Source of the DNA: a virus
DNA length: 36,904 nucleotides
Reading direction: 5' to 3' (one strand)
IMG/VR virus record: IMGVR_UViG_3300021478_000079
Span: 1-36,904 of that record
Shown here: piece after piece, positions 6,736 through 13,419 of the stretch
Layout: each line of letters begins with the position of its first letter
How positions within the stretch are numbered: the stretch's first letter is position 1
Made by a program: the position numbers and the translations under genes
Notes under the pieces: generated by a model
What the model saw: the letters and a program-made list of their open reading frames with translations, nothing else
The model's database searches: none
What the model was told of the DNA's origin: nothing

Positions 6736-8031
6736 TTAAAAAACATTCAAACCTTGATTAAATTGATCGTACATATCATTTTCTTGAAATACTTTCCTTC
6801 TTAATTGATCATAGGATATATTTTCATCTGGATGACTGAAAATACCTTCTGGAAAAGCGCTATAAATAGCATATCTAAGGGCATCACAACAATGATCAGA
6901 ACTTTTTGATTTATCTGGTTTATCTTCACCTCTTGAAGCGGCTTTACTGCACCAGGAATATGATTGAATCTGTTCTTTTAAAATGGTGCAGGATCTATGA
7001 ATAACAATATTTTTCCCTGCTATAAACTTTCCTACGGTTTTTATTCCAGATATGACATCATTTTTGGCGTCTAAGACTGGAATTTCTGCGTGTCTTAAAG
7101 AAACTTTTAAACTTGCGGCAGCTGGATCGACATAAACAGCTGAAATATTTTTATGTCCAATAAATTCTTTTATGTCTCTTACAAGCTCTTCATCCGTTTT
7201 TGATCGGCCTTTTTTTGCAGAATCATAATAATATTCTGCTTCTACGCATATTTGAGGCCATTGATTTGGATTTATCGCGCATAGAACTGCTGCTGTAGCA
7301 TTTGTCGTCCCGTAATCTATGCCGACAATATAATAACAAGGATTGTAAAGAGGTTTGTCATATTCATTGTAATGATCGAAATTATCATAAATTGCACCAT
7401 GACTTAGCGCCCACTGTCCTAATATGTATCTGTTATACCATAATCCAGTGTATGATGCTTTCAACTGTTGTTTATAAGCAGGATCCAAAATCGGGTTATC
7501 ATCTAAACAAAAGTTCCAATGAACCAAATCGAGAGCAGGATTATCCAAATAATCTTTCTTAATGAAATGCGCAGGGCCTTCAGGGTTGCACGTAGCTAAC
7601 AGTTTCGCACCGGGGACACGTAAACGCGATTCTAACATCTTCCAGAATGGTTCCGGCAGATTCGTTGCTTCGTCCACATAAGCTAAGGCCAATGTAGATC
7701 CTTGGATCGTGGAAACAGCGCTGACATCTGGCGCCCCCACGAACCAGACATCTCTTCCATAAAGGCGGCTCATTTGCGCTTTCTCGGTTGGACATGGGAA
7801 ACCTAACCTATTGTAGAGGTGTTTGAGAATGTTTCTTTGTATTGAGGTGCGATTTACGCCAATGATCATTACATCGCCCGTTCCATCTTCTTTACGTGGG
7901 CCATGCTGTAAATCGTATATGAGGCGTTCTATGCTTGCATGGGTTTTGCCAGAGCTGACAGCCCCTACCCATATGTTAAAGCGGTGAGTGGCTTCGCAAA
8001 AGGATTTATCCTGTTTTGGACTTGTCGCCAT
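6736..8031 (-). CDS. Terminase large subunit
   Basis: The 431-residue packaging motor, with ATPase and nuclease. Walker A GAVSSGKT (residues 23-30), Walker B LALAYVDEA with the catalytic Asp-Glu at 120-121, coupling motif ATCNPEGP (146-153). The RNase H-like nuclease carries acidic residues in GIDYGTT (D239), AVYVDPAAAS (D302) and SDHCCDALRY (D379, D383). This domain order is that of PBSX/SPP1-type large terminases (about 420-450 residues). Its start lies inside the end of the small-subunit gene. Confidence 0.95.
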   Translation of the reverse strand: MATSPKQDKSFCEATHRFNIWVGAVSSGKTHASIERLIYDLQHGPRKEDGTGDVMIIGVNRTSIQRNILKHLYNRLGFPCPTEKAQMSRLYGRDVWFVGAPDVSAVSTIQGSTLALAYVDEATNLPEPFWKMLESRLRVPGAKLLATCNPEGPAHFIKKDYLDNPALDLVHWNFCLDDNPILDPAYKQQLKASYTGLWYNRYILGQWALSHGAIYDNFDHYNEYDKPLYNPCYYIVGIDYGTTNATAAVLCAINPNQWPQICVEAEYYYDSAKKGRSKTDEELVRDIKEFIGHKNISAVYVDPAAASLKVSLRHAEIPVLDAKNDVISGIKTVGKFIAGKNIVIHRSCTILKEQIQSYSWCSKAASRGEDKPDKSKSSDHCCDALRYAIYSAFPEGIFSHPDENISYDQLRRKVFQENDMYDQFNQGLNVF

Positions 8032-8407
8032 TAGCTTCTAGTTGATTTATTTTATTTTGAAGTTGATAAATTAATTGATCTTTATCAATATTCTCTTGAT
8101 TAGGCGATTTTATCGCTTCTTTTTGTTGTCCCTGGCCACAATCTTCAATTCCTAACCTCTCTAGCATTCGAGTATTTCCTTTCATTGCCTGTGAGTATTG
8201 CATCCATAAAATATCTTCTACTTTCCTGTTATTTTGTTTAAATTTCGAGGCGTAAGTGGTGTAATGACATCCAAATTCTTCGAAAAATCTATCATAAAAA
8301 TTCGAAACGTCAATATCAAACCATGAAGCTATATTAACGGCTTTCATGCCGGAAACTACCATGCTTTTTACTATTTCCCAATTAATTGGTTTTGGAGGTC
8401 TTGCCAT
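8006..8407 (-). CDS. Putative terminase small subunit
   Basis: 133 residues directly upstream of and overlapping the large terminase. The N-terminus (MARPPKPINWEIVKSMVVSG, then MKAVNIASWFDIDVSNFYDR) is a helix-turn-helix for recognising DNA. The C-terminus (KDQLIYQLQNKINQLEANGD) is a coiled coil, suited to ring assembly. Both features and the position fit a small terminase subunit that selects viral DNA for packaging. Confidence 0.75.
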   Translation of the reverse strand: MARPPKPINWEIVKSMVVSGMKAVNIASWFDIDVSNFYDRFFEEFGCHYTTYASKFKQNNRKVEDILWMQYSQAMKGNTRMLERLGIEDCGQGQQKEAIKSPNQENIDKDQLIYQLQNKINQLEANGDKSKTG

Positions 8408-8879
8408 TTTTATTCTTTATTTTTTGACCGCATAATTCACATTTATTGCATTCTTCAGTGTGTTCCGATTCAGATATAACTTGAATGATATCGTTTGTCA
8501 ATTCCTCTTCCGTAAACCCTGCAATAAGCAACTGTTCCATATCCCATTCATTGGCAAGCATATCAAAATCGAATTGGCCGTAGGTTTTGTTATCCTTGAT
8601 AATTCTTGCTTTCATCAATAACTCGTCAAGTTCATCATCAATGATACACGGAACTTCTTTCCACCCTAGCTTCTTAGCCGCTCTTACACGCTGATTGCCT
8701 GCATAAACAGTTAGCACTTTGCCTACACGATTGACAAGACAAGGGCGCGCATCAAAAAAGCTTGGATCTTCTTGCAAGGAAGTGCGAAGCTTTTCCATCT
8801 GATCTTTTGTGATAGTGCGTGGGTTTCGTTCAAGAAGTGTCAATTCTTTGATAGCAATATATTCAATTGTTTTAGGCAT
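8382..8879 (-). CDS. ParB/Srx-fold protein with C-terminal Cys motif
   Basis: 165 residues, taking ATG 8879 over an upstream GTG. Residues 5-95 show the ParB N-terminal fold: LLERNPRTITKDQMEKLRTS, then PCLVNRVGKVLTVYAGNQRVRAA with the GNQR nucleotide-binding motif, then KKLGWKEVPC. Members of this fold bind CTP or ATP, and some are nucleases. Such proteins often sit beside phage terminase genes or DNA methyltransferases; no methyltransferase is present here. The tail has CNKCELCGQK, a small Cys cluster that may bind metal. It overlaps the small terminase gene by 26 bases. Function in packaging or DNA processing is inferred. Confidence 0.8.
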   Translation of the reverse strand: MPKTIEYIAIKELTLLERNPRTITKDQMEKLRTSLQEDPSFFDARPCLVNRVGKVLTVYAGNQRVRAAKKLGWKEVPCIIDDELDELLMKARIIKDNKTYGQFDFDMLANEWDMEQLLIAGFTEEELTNDIIQVISESEHTEECNKCELCGQKIKNKNGKTSKTN

Positions 8880-8918
8880 TTTTGTCTCGTAAAATGTCAC
8901 TTGTTGAAAAGCGTTTTG

Positions 8919-9122
8919 TCAATTGTCGTCCTCATACCTATCCAAATAATTTAAAACGAAATCAATTTCAAGTATAGCGCCAGCTTGGAAATAAGGATGC
9001 ATGAAAGCATCTTGTTCGATGATGTCGCGTCGTTGTATTTGAAGCTCGATCGTTAGGTCGTCTTTGAGGGATGCGAAGCAGGGAAGGCAAGCGCAAAGAG
9101 TGAGTAGAAGAATATATTTCAT
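8919..9122 (-). CDS. Small exported protein (67 aa)
   Basis: Begins with a signal peptide (MKYILLLTLCACLPCFAS), giving cleavage after CFA or, less likely, lipid attachment at one of the Cys residues. The mature part is about 50 acidic residues with no known motif. Its ATG overlaps the stop of the upstream Cro-like gene (ATGA). A periplasmic role such as lysis timing or superinfection control is possible. Confidence 0.6.
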   Translation of the reverse strand: MKYILLLTLCACLPCFASLKDDLTIELQIQRRDIIEQDAFMHPYFQAGAILEIDFVLNYLDRYEDDN

Positions 9123-9337
9123 TTTAAATCCTTAATTCTTGGATGGGTGAATGGGCCTAATACGTTATCTTGCTTTACCACACCATTTGTATATGCTTCC
9201 ACAGCAATGGACAGTTTTTTGCTGACCTTATTGACCCCACATAGAACATTTCTAACGTGAGTATGGTGAAAGCCTAACGCTTGAGCCAATTCTTTTGTTG
9301 TTATATTGGAATAAAATAAATATTCTTTTAAATTCAT
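9119..9337 (-). CDS. Cro/CI-like helix-turn-helix regulator
   Basis: 72 residues, GAGGTG ribosome site. Residues 10-50 (NITTKELAQALGFHHTHVRN, then a VLCGVNKVSKKL stretch) form a Cro/Xre-type HTH. It is the first gene of the leftward late operon and faces the start of the rightward early operon, the usual place for a Cro-like switch protein. It probably binds the intergenic region 9338-9437. Confidence 0.75.
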   Translation of the reverse strand: MNLKEYLFYSNITTKELAQALGFHHTHVRNVLCGVNKVSKKLSIAVEAYTNGVVKQDNVLGPFTHPRIKDLK

Positions 9338-9340
9338 GAT

Positions 9341-9372
9341 ATCACCTCATCAGTAAATATAACATATGTGAT
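9341..9372. promoter_or_regulatory. Possible operator between divergent operons
   Basis: Short inverted half-sites ATCAC (9341-9345) and GTGAT (9368-9372) flank an AT-rich spacer just upstream of the Cro-like gene. Symmetry is limited to five bases, so this is tentative. Confidence 0.3.
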
Positions 9373-9408
9373 GATTTTTTTGCTATGAACACTTTTGCGA
9401 CAATTGAC

Positions 9409-9437
9409 TTGCTAAATATTCTGACATTTGCTATATT
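9409..9437 (+). promoter_or_regulatory. Sigma70-like promoter of the rightward early operon
   Basis: TTGCTA (9409-9414), a 17-base spacer and TATATT (9432-9437) precede the first rightward gene by about 95 bases. The leader after it has two small hairpins (CGCAAG/CTTGCG, then TCCG/CGGA). Confidence 0.5.
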
Positions 9438-9531
9438 GAGTCTATTCGCAAGTGCTCCTTGCGTTCCGAGTAACAACGGACAAGTGAGCTGGTGGATTAA
9501 GCAAAGATTTAAAAATTAAGAGGTGATTAAA

Positions 9532-9726
9532 GTGGAATGGCTACATACAGGATCAATAATAGTTTCGGTGATAGGTGCAATCTATTATTTTGGAAGAGAT
9601 ATCAAAACTGATATAGCATTGCAGACTGCGCGTTTAGATACAACAAATGCCAGGCTAGATGCGTCTAATGCAAGATCGGATCAATTATATCAGATGTTTA
9701 TAGATCTGCTTAAGGAAAAGAAATGA
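9532..9726 (+). CDS. Membrane-anchored coiled-coil miniprotein (64 aa)
   Basis: GTG 9532 is chosen because AAGAGGTGA lies seven bases upstream; a GTG at 9523 overlaps that site. One membrane span (SIIVSVIGAIYYFG) is followed by a repeated seven-residue pattern (LDTTNARLDASNARSD) and an LYQMFIDLLKEKK end. Similar small anchored coiled coils ending in LYxMFIDLLK are common in phages and prophages. Function not established. Confidence 0.65.
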   Translation: MEWLHTGSIIVSVIGAIYYFGRDIKTDIALQTARLDTTNARLDASNARSDQLYQMFIDLLKEKK

Positions 9727-9803
9727 ACAGTGAATGGGAGCATACGATTACGATTATTATGTGCATTTTGATTATACAGCTTTTTTTTATGATTAAAAAT
9801 TAA
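9723..9803 (+). CDS. 26-residue single-span membrane peptide
   Basis: The ATG overlaps the preceding stop (ATGA). After seven polar residues almost the whole chain is one hydrophobic span (TITIIMCILIIQLFFMI) ending in KN. Coupled translation and the close fit to the next ribosome site support expression. No family recognised. Confidence 0.45.
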   Translation: MNSEWEHTITIIMCILIIQLFFMIKN

Positions 9804-9816
9804 TGAGAGGAAATAA

Positions 9817-10092
9817 ATGAACTACCGCGAATTTGAACTATACGTTCCAGGGGATGATTATAACCCGGACGATCCGTATGAGCGCATGAAAGATTTAGAG
9901 CACTACGAAGCAAAAGTCGAAAATGCGCAAGACTATTTTGCTGGTTTAGTTGAGGAGCTTTACAAATGTGATGAAGAGCTAGACGTTGATCGAGTAGTTG
10001 ATTTGCTTGAAGAGATTGGCGGTCAACTTTGCGTGAAGATACCAACTAAGATATTGAATATCAAGCGTGATCCAATTTTTGTGAGGCATTAG
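9817..10092 (+). CDS. Acidic hypothetical protein (91 aa)
   Basis: Strong GAGAGGAAAT ribosome site before ATG 9817. The protein is very acidic and largely helical (KVENAQDYFAGLVEELYK; DRVVDLLEEIGGQL), with no membrane segment. An early acidic protein beside recombination genes could be a DNA mimic or inhibitor, but no signature supports a specific call. Confidence 0.65.
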   Translation: MNYREFELYVPGDDYNPDDPYERMKDLEHYEAKVENAQDYFAGLVEELYKCDEELDVDRVVDLLEEIGGQLCVKIPTKILNIKRDPIFVRH

Positions 10093-10230
10093 ATGGCGAA
10101 AAATAGAAGGGTGCCGAAAGTTTTTATGAGAAAAGTCCTTGAAACTGAGGGGCTAGAAAGAAAATTAGGTAAAATGAAAGAATTAAAAAAATCAGTTATC
10201 AAACAAATAGAAGGATTAAAAAGGGTTTAG
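10093..10230 (+). CDS. Basic miniprotein (45 aa)
   Basis: ATG follows the previous stop directly and its own stop lies one base before the RecT-like start. Lys/Arg-rich and helical (LERKLGKMKELKKSVIKQ). Probably a nucleic-acid-binding or helper peptide; family unknown. Confidence 0.55.
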   Translation: MAKNRRVPKVFMRKVLETEGLERKLGKMKELKKSVIKQIEGLKRV

Positions 10231-10231
10231 A

Positions 10232-11086
10232 ATGAATCAATTAGCAGTTTATATGCCAAATTCTGAAGAAATGACCAATTTGCAGGTGATCGCAAGAAGC
10301 GCTGCTACTTCAGGTCTTTATAATGGAATCGGTAGCGAGCAAAAAATCTTGATGATCATACTTTACGCAAGAGAGATGGGGATACCTGTTTTTCAAGCGT
10401 TAAATGGCGGCGTATGGAACATTCAAGGCAAGATTGAGATATCAGCCAGGCTAATGGCCGCAATGATTAGACGGGCTGGCCATAGCATGAAAGTGACCGT
10501 TTGCAATGAAAATGAATGCACGATTGAAGGAACTAGGTCGGATAACGGAGATACGTTCTCTGCTTCTTTCACGATGAAAGACGCTCAAAAGGCAGGGCTT
10601 GCAGGGCGTGGATCGTGGAAATCGTATGCTGAGGATATGCTATATGCAAGGGCAATGAGCAGGCTCGGAAGAAGGCTGTTTCCTGACGTTATTGGAACAG
10701 CATATGTTGAAGGTGAAATAAGAGATTCGCAAATGAAAGTTGCCGATTATGAAGAAGTGCCGACGCATGCATCTGGCAAAGTTGAGAAAGCTCCCGTTGA
10801 AGGAATGAAGCAGTTGGAAGATAAACAAGATGAGGAAGTCGCAAATGAAGAAATAATTTGCAAAGAGCAAGTTCAAGTGATAGAAGATATTTTGAACCAA
10901 TGTGCGCCTAAGTGCGTAGCTAGCTTTAATAAATATTTGCAGAAAGAAGGCATCGACTGCTTAGAAACTTTGCCGTTGCGTTTATTTGAGCACGTTAAGA
11001 GCACTTTGACAGAACAAAGAGACAAATACCAGGGGGCGATGAATGAGCTTGCAGCAGCAGAAGCCGTGGCAGCTTCAAGAAATTGA
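10232..11086 (+). CDS. RecT-like single-strand annealing protein
   Basis: 284 residues. The first 165 follow the layout of RecT-related annealing proteins of phages: EMTNLQVIARSAATSGLYNG, then AREMGIPVFQALNGGVWNIQ, GKIEISARLMAAMIRRAGH, then a GRGSWKSYAEDMLYARAMSR core and LFPDVIG. A linker rich in Glu and Lys leads to a helical C-terminus. These proteins pair complementary single strands in recombination and concatemer formation. No partner exonuclease is recognisable next to it. RusA downstream fits the same pathway. Confidence 0.75.
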   Translation: MNQLAVYMPNSEEMTNLQVIARSAATSGLYNGIGSEQKILMIILYAREMGIPVFQALNGGVWNIQGKIEISARLMAAMIRRAGHSMKVTVCNENECTIEGTRSDNGDTFSASFTMKDAQKAGLAGRGSWKSYAEDMLYARAMSRLGRRLFPDVIGTAYVEGEIRDSQMKVADYEEVPTHASGKVEKAPVEGMKQLEDKQDEEVANEEIICKEQVQVIEDILNQCAPKCVASFNKYLQKEGIDCLETLPLRLFEHVKSTLTEQRDKYQGAMNELAAAEAVAASRN

Positions 11087-11204
11087 AGAAAACTTTAGCG
11101 AGTGGTCAGAGATGGGCTACTCGCTTTCATCATATTTGTTTGAGTTGTTGAAAAAAGAGAGGGACGAAAATGATTATTTGCGACGAAGAATCGGACGAGA
11201 GTGA
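11043..11204 (+). CDS. Overlapping small protein (53 aa)
   Basis: Starts inside the end of the RecT-like gene in another frame (44-base overlap) and ends 35 bases inside the next gene. Helical sequence with WSEMGYSLSSYLFELLKKER. The overlap chain resembles that of the other genes in this operon. Function unknown. Confidence 0.5.
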   Translation: MSLQQQKPWQLQEIEENFSEWSEMGYSLSSYLFELLKKERDENDYLRRRIGRE

Positions 11205-11412
11205 TATTGACTGCAACGATGGTCAATGTGCGCGCTGTAAGAAAAAAGCCAGTTGGGTTGAATTAGAGCTTCCCGACGGTTCGGATCACTGGCTTTGCCT
11301 TCACTGCTTTAAGCTTTATGAAGAAGAATTTCATAATTTCACTGAGATTTTTTTAAACGGCTTTCTTCCATCGAAAGTTTTAAAAGTTGATAAAAATTTT
11401 GCACTTGAATAA
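11170..11412 (+). CDS. Zn-ribbon miniprotein (80 aa)
   Basis: GAGAGGGACG ribosome site before ATG. Two Cys pairs, CARCKKKASWVELE and then CLHCFKLYEE (residues 18-45), form a four-Cys Zn ribbon, preceded by an Asp/Glu-rich start. Likely a small DNA-binding or protein-binding adaptor in the early region. One of several Zn-ribbon miniproteins in this window. Confidence 0.65.
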   Translation: MIICDEESDESDIDCNDGQCARCKKKASWVELELPDGSDHWLCLHCFKLYEEEFHNFTEIFLNGFLPSKVLKVDKNFALE

Positions 11413-11575
11413 AAAGCCTGAATGAATAATTTTATCTATATCCCAGAAAAAAAGAACCGTGATGAAAACATTTAAATTTTTTTTAAGTCGCAATAACATA
11501 TCGAGATTATCCTGTGCCAGCAAAGCTAAGATAATTCGAAATGTTGTTACGGATAAGGTATATTACAAGACAGTT

Positions 11576-11602
11576 AAAAAACCCCGAGTGATTAGCTCGG
11601 GG
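11576..11602 (-). terminator. Intrinsic terminator, minus strand
   Basis: Stem CCCCGAG (11582-11588) and CTCGGGG (11596-11602) with a seven-base loop, followed on the minus strand by TTTTTT (11581-11576). No annotated minus-strand gene lies upstream of it, so it may end a small antisense RNA facing the leader of the replication gene. Confidence 0.7.
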
Positions 11603-11703
11603 CTTACCAATTCAACGGCGTACTGGGATGTTGCGCCAGTCCTTAACACCAAACAAAGGAGGTAAAGCACTTAACAACTTTACAAACTTTAATTTACCAA
11701 AGA

Positions 11704-11768
11704 AAAATAGGTTTCTTCAGATAAGGCATCTTGTTCTACACGAGATCTTATCTGAAGTCTCCTATTTT
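11704..11768. repeat. 65-base interrupted palindrome before the initiator gene
   Basis: Three nested stems: AAAATAGG (11704-11711)/CCTATTTT (11761-11768), CTTCAGATAAG (11715-11725)/CTTATCTGAAG (11747-11757) and ATCT (11728-11731)/AGAT (11743-11746). That makes 23 paired bases around an 11-base loop. It lies about 47 bases before the start of the initiator. It could be an origin structure, an operator or a control element in the leader RNA. Confidence 0.8.
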
Positions 11769-11815
11769 CACAAGACATAATTTTTAATTTATTTCTAGAA
11801 AAGGAGATGCCCAAA

Positions 11816-12799
11816 ATGACTCGCATTCGCACAAAAAAGACAAAATTTTACTTTATAGTTTCTAACGCTACAGCTCAAGATTGTACTCTTTCTTTCGAAG
11901 CACTTGGTCTTTTAACCTATTGCCTTTCAATGTCCGAGGAATGGGAGTTTAAGCCCAAATTGATAGCCAAGAGCAGAGGATGCAGCAGAGATAAAGCCTA
12001 CAAATTGTTCAATGAATTAATCCAATCCTTTCATTGCATTAGAATAAAGATACCGAATCCAAAAGCGAAGGGCCTTCCCGGTGAAGTTGAATATGAAATA
12101 TTCTGTGATGTGGAAGATTGCAAGGCCAGGATCAAAGAATTGGAAACGCAGCCTGTTTTCCTTGAGCATGGTGATAATTTCAAAAAATGTTTTCGACGTC
12201 CGTGTTTTCCGGATACCGATAGTCCGGATCCGGAAAACACGGACGTAATAAATAAACAAGCTAAAGAAAGTAAAATCTTAAGAGAACAAACAAAACAGGA
12301 GCCTCACGAAAAACAGCCTGTTGTTGTTGTTTTTTCTGAAGATGAAAAAGAGAAGCGGCTTCTCTTAGAGAAGTACAATCTTCCTGAAGCATCGATCGAA
12401 TTTTACTTGAACATTTCCCTTCAGCAATTACGAGATTCTTTGCTCGCTTACGACCAATATGCCAAAGATAGAGTGTTAGATAACCCGAAAGGAGCAATAA
12501 GACAAGCGATAATTGGCGCTTGGAAGCCTAATCTAACGAAAGAAGACAAAGTAAATCACAAGCAACATGAGAAAGAAGAACGATCACTCATCGCTGAAGA
12601 AAACAAGAGAATATCAAAACAATTGAGAGCGGGACTAGAGCATAAGTTCGAATATAAAGATTTTAAGATGGTGAAGGGTTTTGAAATATCAGATTCTATG
12701 ATACATCTTTATTATCCGTCTGGTCGCTTTCCGCTTCCATATGAAGAAGTTGAATTTAGAGCTCTTTTGGAATATTACATTAGTAATATATTGAGCTGA
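11816..12799 (+). CDS. Replication initiator, lambda O-like HTH protein
   Basis: 327 residues from ATG 11816. An ATG at 11807 directly abuts the AAGGAG site, while 11816 has a nine-base spacing. Residues 25-70 (SFEALGLLTYCLSMSEEWEF, then KLIAKSRGCSRDKAYKLFNEL) form the winged-HTH domain seen in phage initiators. A Pro/Asp/Thr linker (CFPDTDSPDPENTDV) follows, of the kind common in this family, and a charged helical C-terminus. It should bind the origin and recruit host replication proteins; no helicase loader is recognisable beside it. A 19-bp perfect inverted repeat lies within the linker coding part. Confidence 0.72.
   Translation: MTRIRTKKTKFYFIVSNATAQDCTLSFEALGLLTYCLSMSEEWEFKPKLIAKSRGCSRDKAYKLFNELIQSFHCIRIKIPNPKAKGLPGEVEYEIFCDVEDCKARIKELETQPVFLEHGDNFKKCFRRPCFPDTDSPDPENTDVINKQAKESKILREQTKQEPHEKQPVVVVFSEDEKEKRLLLEKYNLPEASIEFYLNISLQQLRDSLLAYDQYAKDRVLDNPKGAIRQAIIGAWKPNLTKEDKVNHKQHEKEERSLIAEENKRISKQLRAGLEHKFEYKDFKMVKGFEISDSMIHLYYPSGRFPLPYEEVEFRALLEYYISNILS
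12196..12246. repeat. Perfect 19-bp inverted repeat inside the initiator gene
   Basis: Arms 12196-12214 and 12228-12246 are exact reverse complements, both beginning or ending in the ACGTCCGTG/CACGGACGT element. CCG/CGG inside adds three more pairs, leaving a six-base loop. It lies in the part encoding the Pro-rich linker, where lambda-type initiator genes carry their origin. Candidate replication origin. Confidence 0.85.
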
Positions 12800-13104
12800 T
12801 GCCCAAGCTATATTATAGACCATTTTCCCGGCGTCAGGAAAATGATCGACACATATGCTACGATCATATCGAGCAAGACCTCGGAATGATAGATCATATC
12901 GGTGGATTCAAAGTAATGGCACGAAAGGATAAAATGAAAATACCATGCTTCTTCTTTTTTCATGATTGGCATCTTCTCCCAGATCTTGGACTTTTGTATT
13001 ATCGCGGACTCCTTAAGGCACATACTGCCTTTTACATATGCCAAAAGTGCGGAAAATTAAAAATTAAATTGATTGAATTCATGTATGAAAATACGAATAC
13101 TTAA
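12799..13104 (+). CDS. Zn-ribbon protein with MKIPxFxxFHDW element
   Basis: 101 residues; ATG shares its A with the initiator stop (TGATG). The second half reads MKIPCFFFFHDWHLLPD, then YICQKCGKLKIK, a two-Cys half ribbon. The same MKIP...HDW...CxxC order recurs in the gene at 13234-13419, so the two are paralogues; this one has an extra 46-residue N-terminus. Function unknown. Confidence 0.6.
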   Translation: MPKLYYRPFSRRQENDRHICYDHIEQDLGMIDHIGGFKVMARKDKMKIPCFFFFHDWHLLPDLGLLYYRGLLKAHTAFYICQKCGKLKIKLIEFMYENTNT

Positions 13105-13237
13105 ATGCCCAAAATGTAAAATTGATACCAACTTACGTAGCGTTTCGCCATTGCTAATAGCAATACTTTATGTATGCGATGAATGTAATTGTAATTATTA
13201 CTATTATGAACTGGCGTATGAAGAAATTGAACGATGA
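13085..13237 (+). CDS. Zn-ribbon miniprotein (50 aa)
   Basis: ATG 13085 lies within the end of the previous gene and its stop overlaps the next start (ATGA). CPKCK near residue 9 and CDECNCNYYYYE near residue 31 give a four-Cys ribbon. Middle member of a three-gene Zn-ribbon cluster. Confidence 0.6.
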   Translation: MKIRILKCPKCKIDTNLRSVSPLLIAILYVCDECNCNYYYYELAYEEIER

Positions 13238-13419
13238 AAATACCGCGCTTTGGTCTCTTCCATGATTGGAAATTTGTTTCTATTTATAATTTTATTGATA
13301 CTTCCTATAAAAGTAGGGCTGATAGCTGTATATTGACATACTTTTGCTGCCGATGCAAAAAGATTAAACAAAAAACACTATATGCATCCGGTCATTTAAA
13401 AATGGAAGATTTCGAGTGA
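13234..13419 (+). CDS. Zn-ribbon protein, paralogue of 12799-13104
   Basis: 61 residues beginning MKIPRFGLFHDWKFV, then FCCRCKKIKQKTLY. It matches the second half of the 12799-13104 product in order and spacing. Overlaps the RusA start (GTGA). Function unknown. Confidence 0.6.
   Translation: MKIPRFGLFHDWKFVSIYNFIDTSYKSRADSCILTYFCCRCKKIKQKTLYASGHLKMEDFE

Larger units (their letters stand above)
11413..11815 (+). other. Non-coding control region before the replication gene
   Basis: About 400 bases with no convincing gene. It contains a GC-rich hairpin that terminates minus-strand transcription (11576-11602), a long near-perfect hairpin (11704-11768), an orphan AGGAGG site at 11657-11662 with no good start codon after it, and the AAGGAG site of the initiator at 11801-11806. 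A 68-codon frame at 11459-11665 runs through the terminator stem and is judged non-coding. Confidence 0.5.

Noticed and set aside
9385-9519. 44-codon frame with hydrophobic start
   Set aside because: It has no ribosome site and overlaps the candidate early promoter at 9409-9437; more likely leader sequence.
11459-11665. 68-codon basic frame
   Set aside because: It runs through the terminator stem at 11576-11602, lacks a ribosome site, and shows no protein-like pattern.
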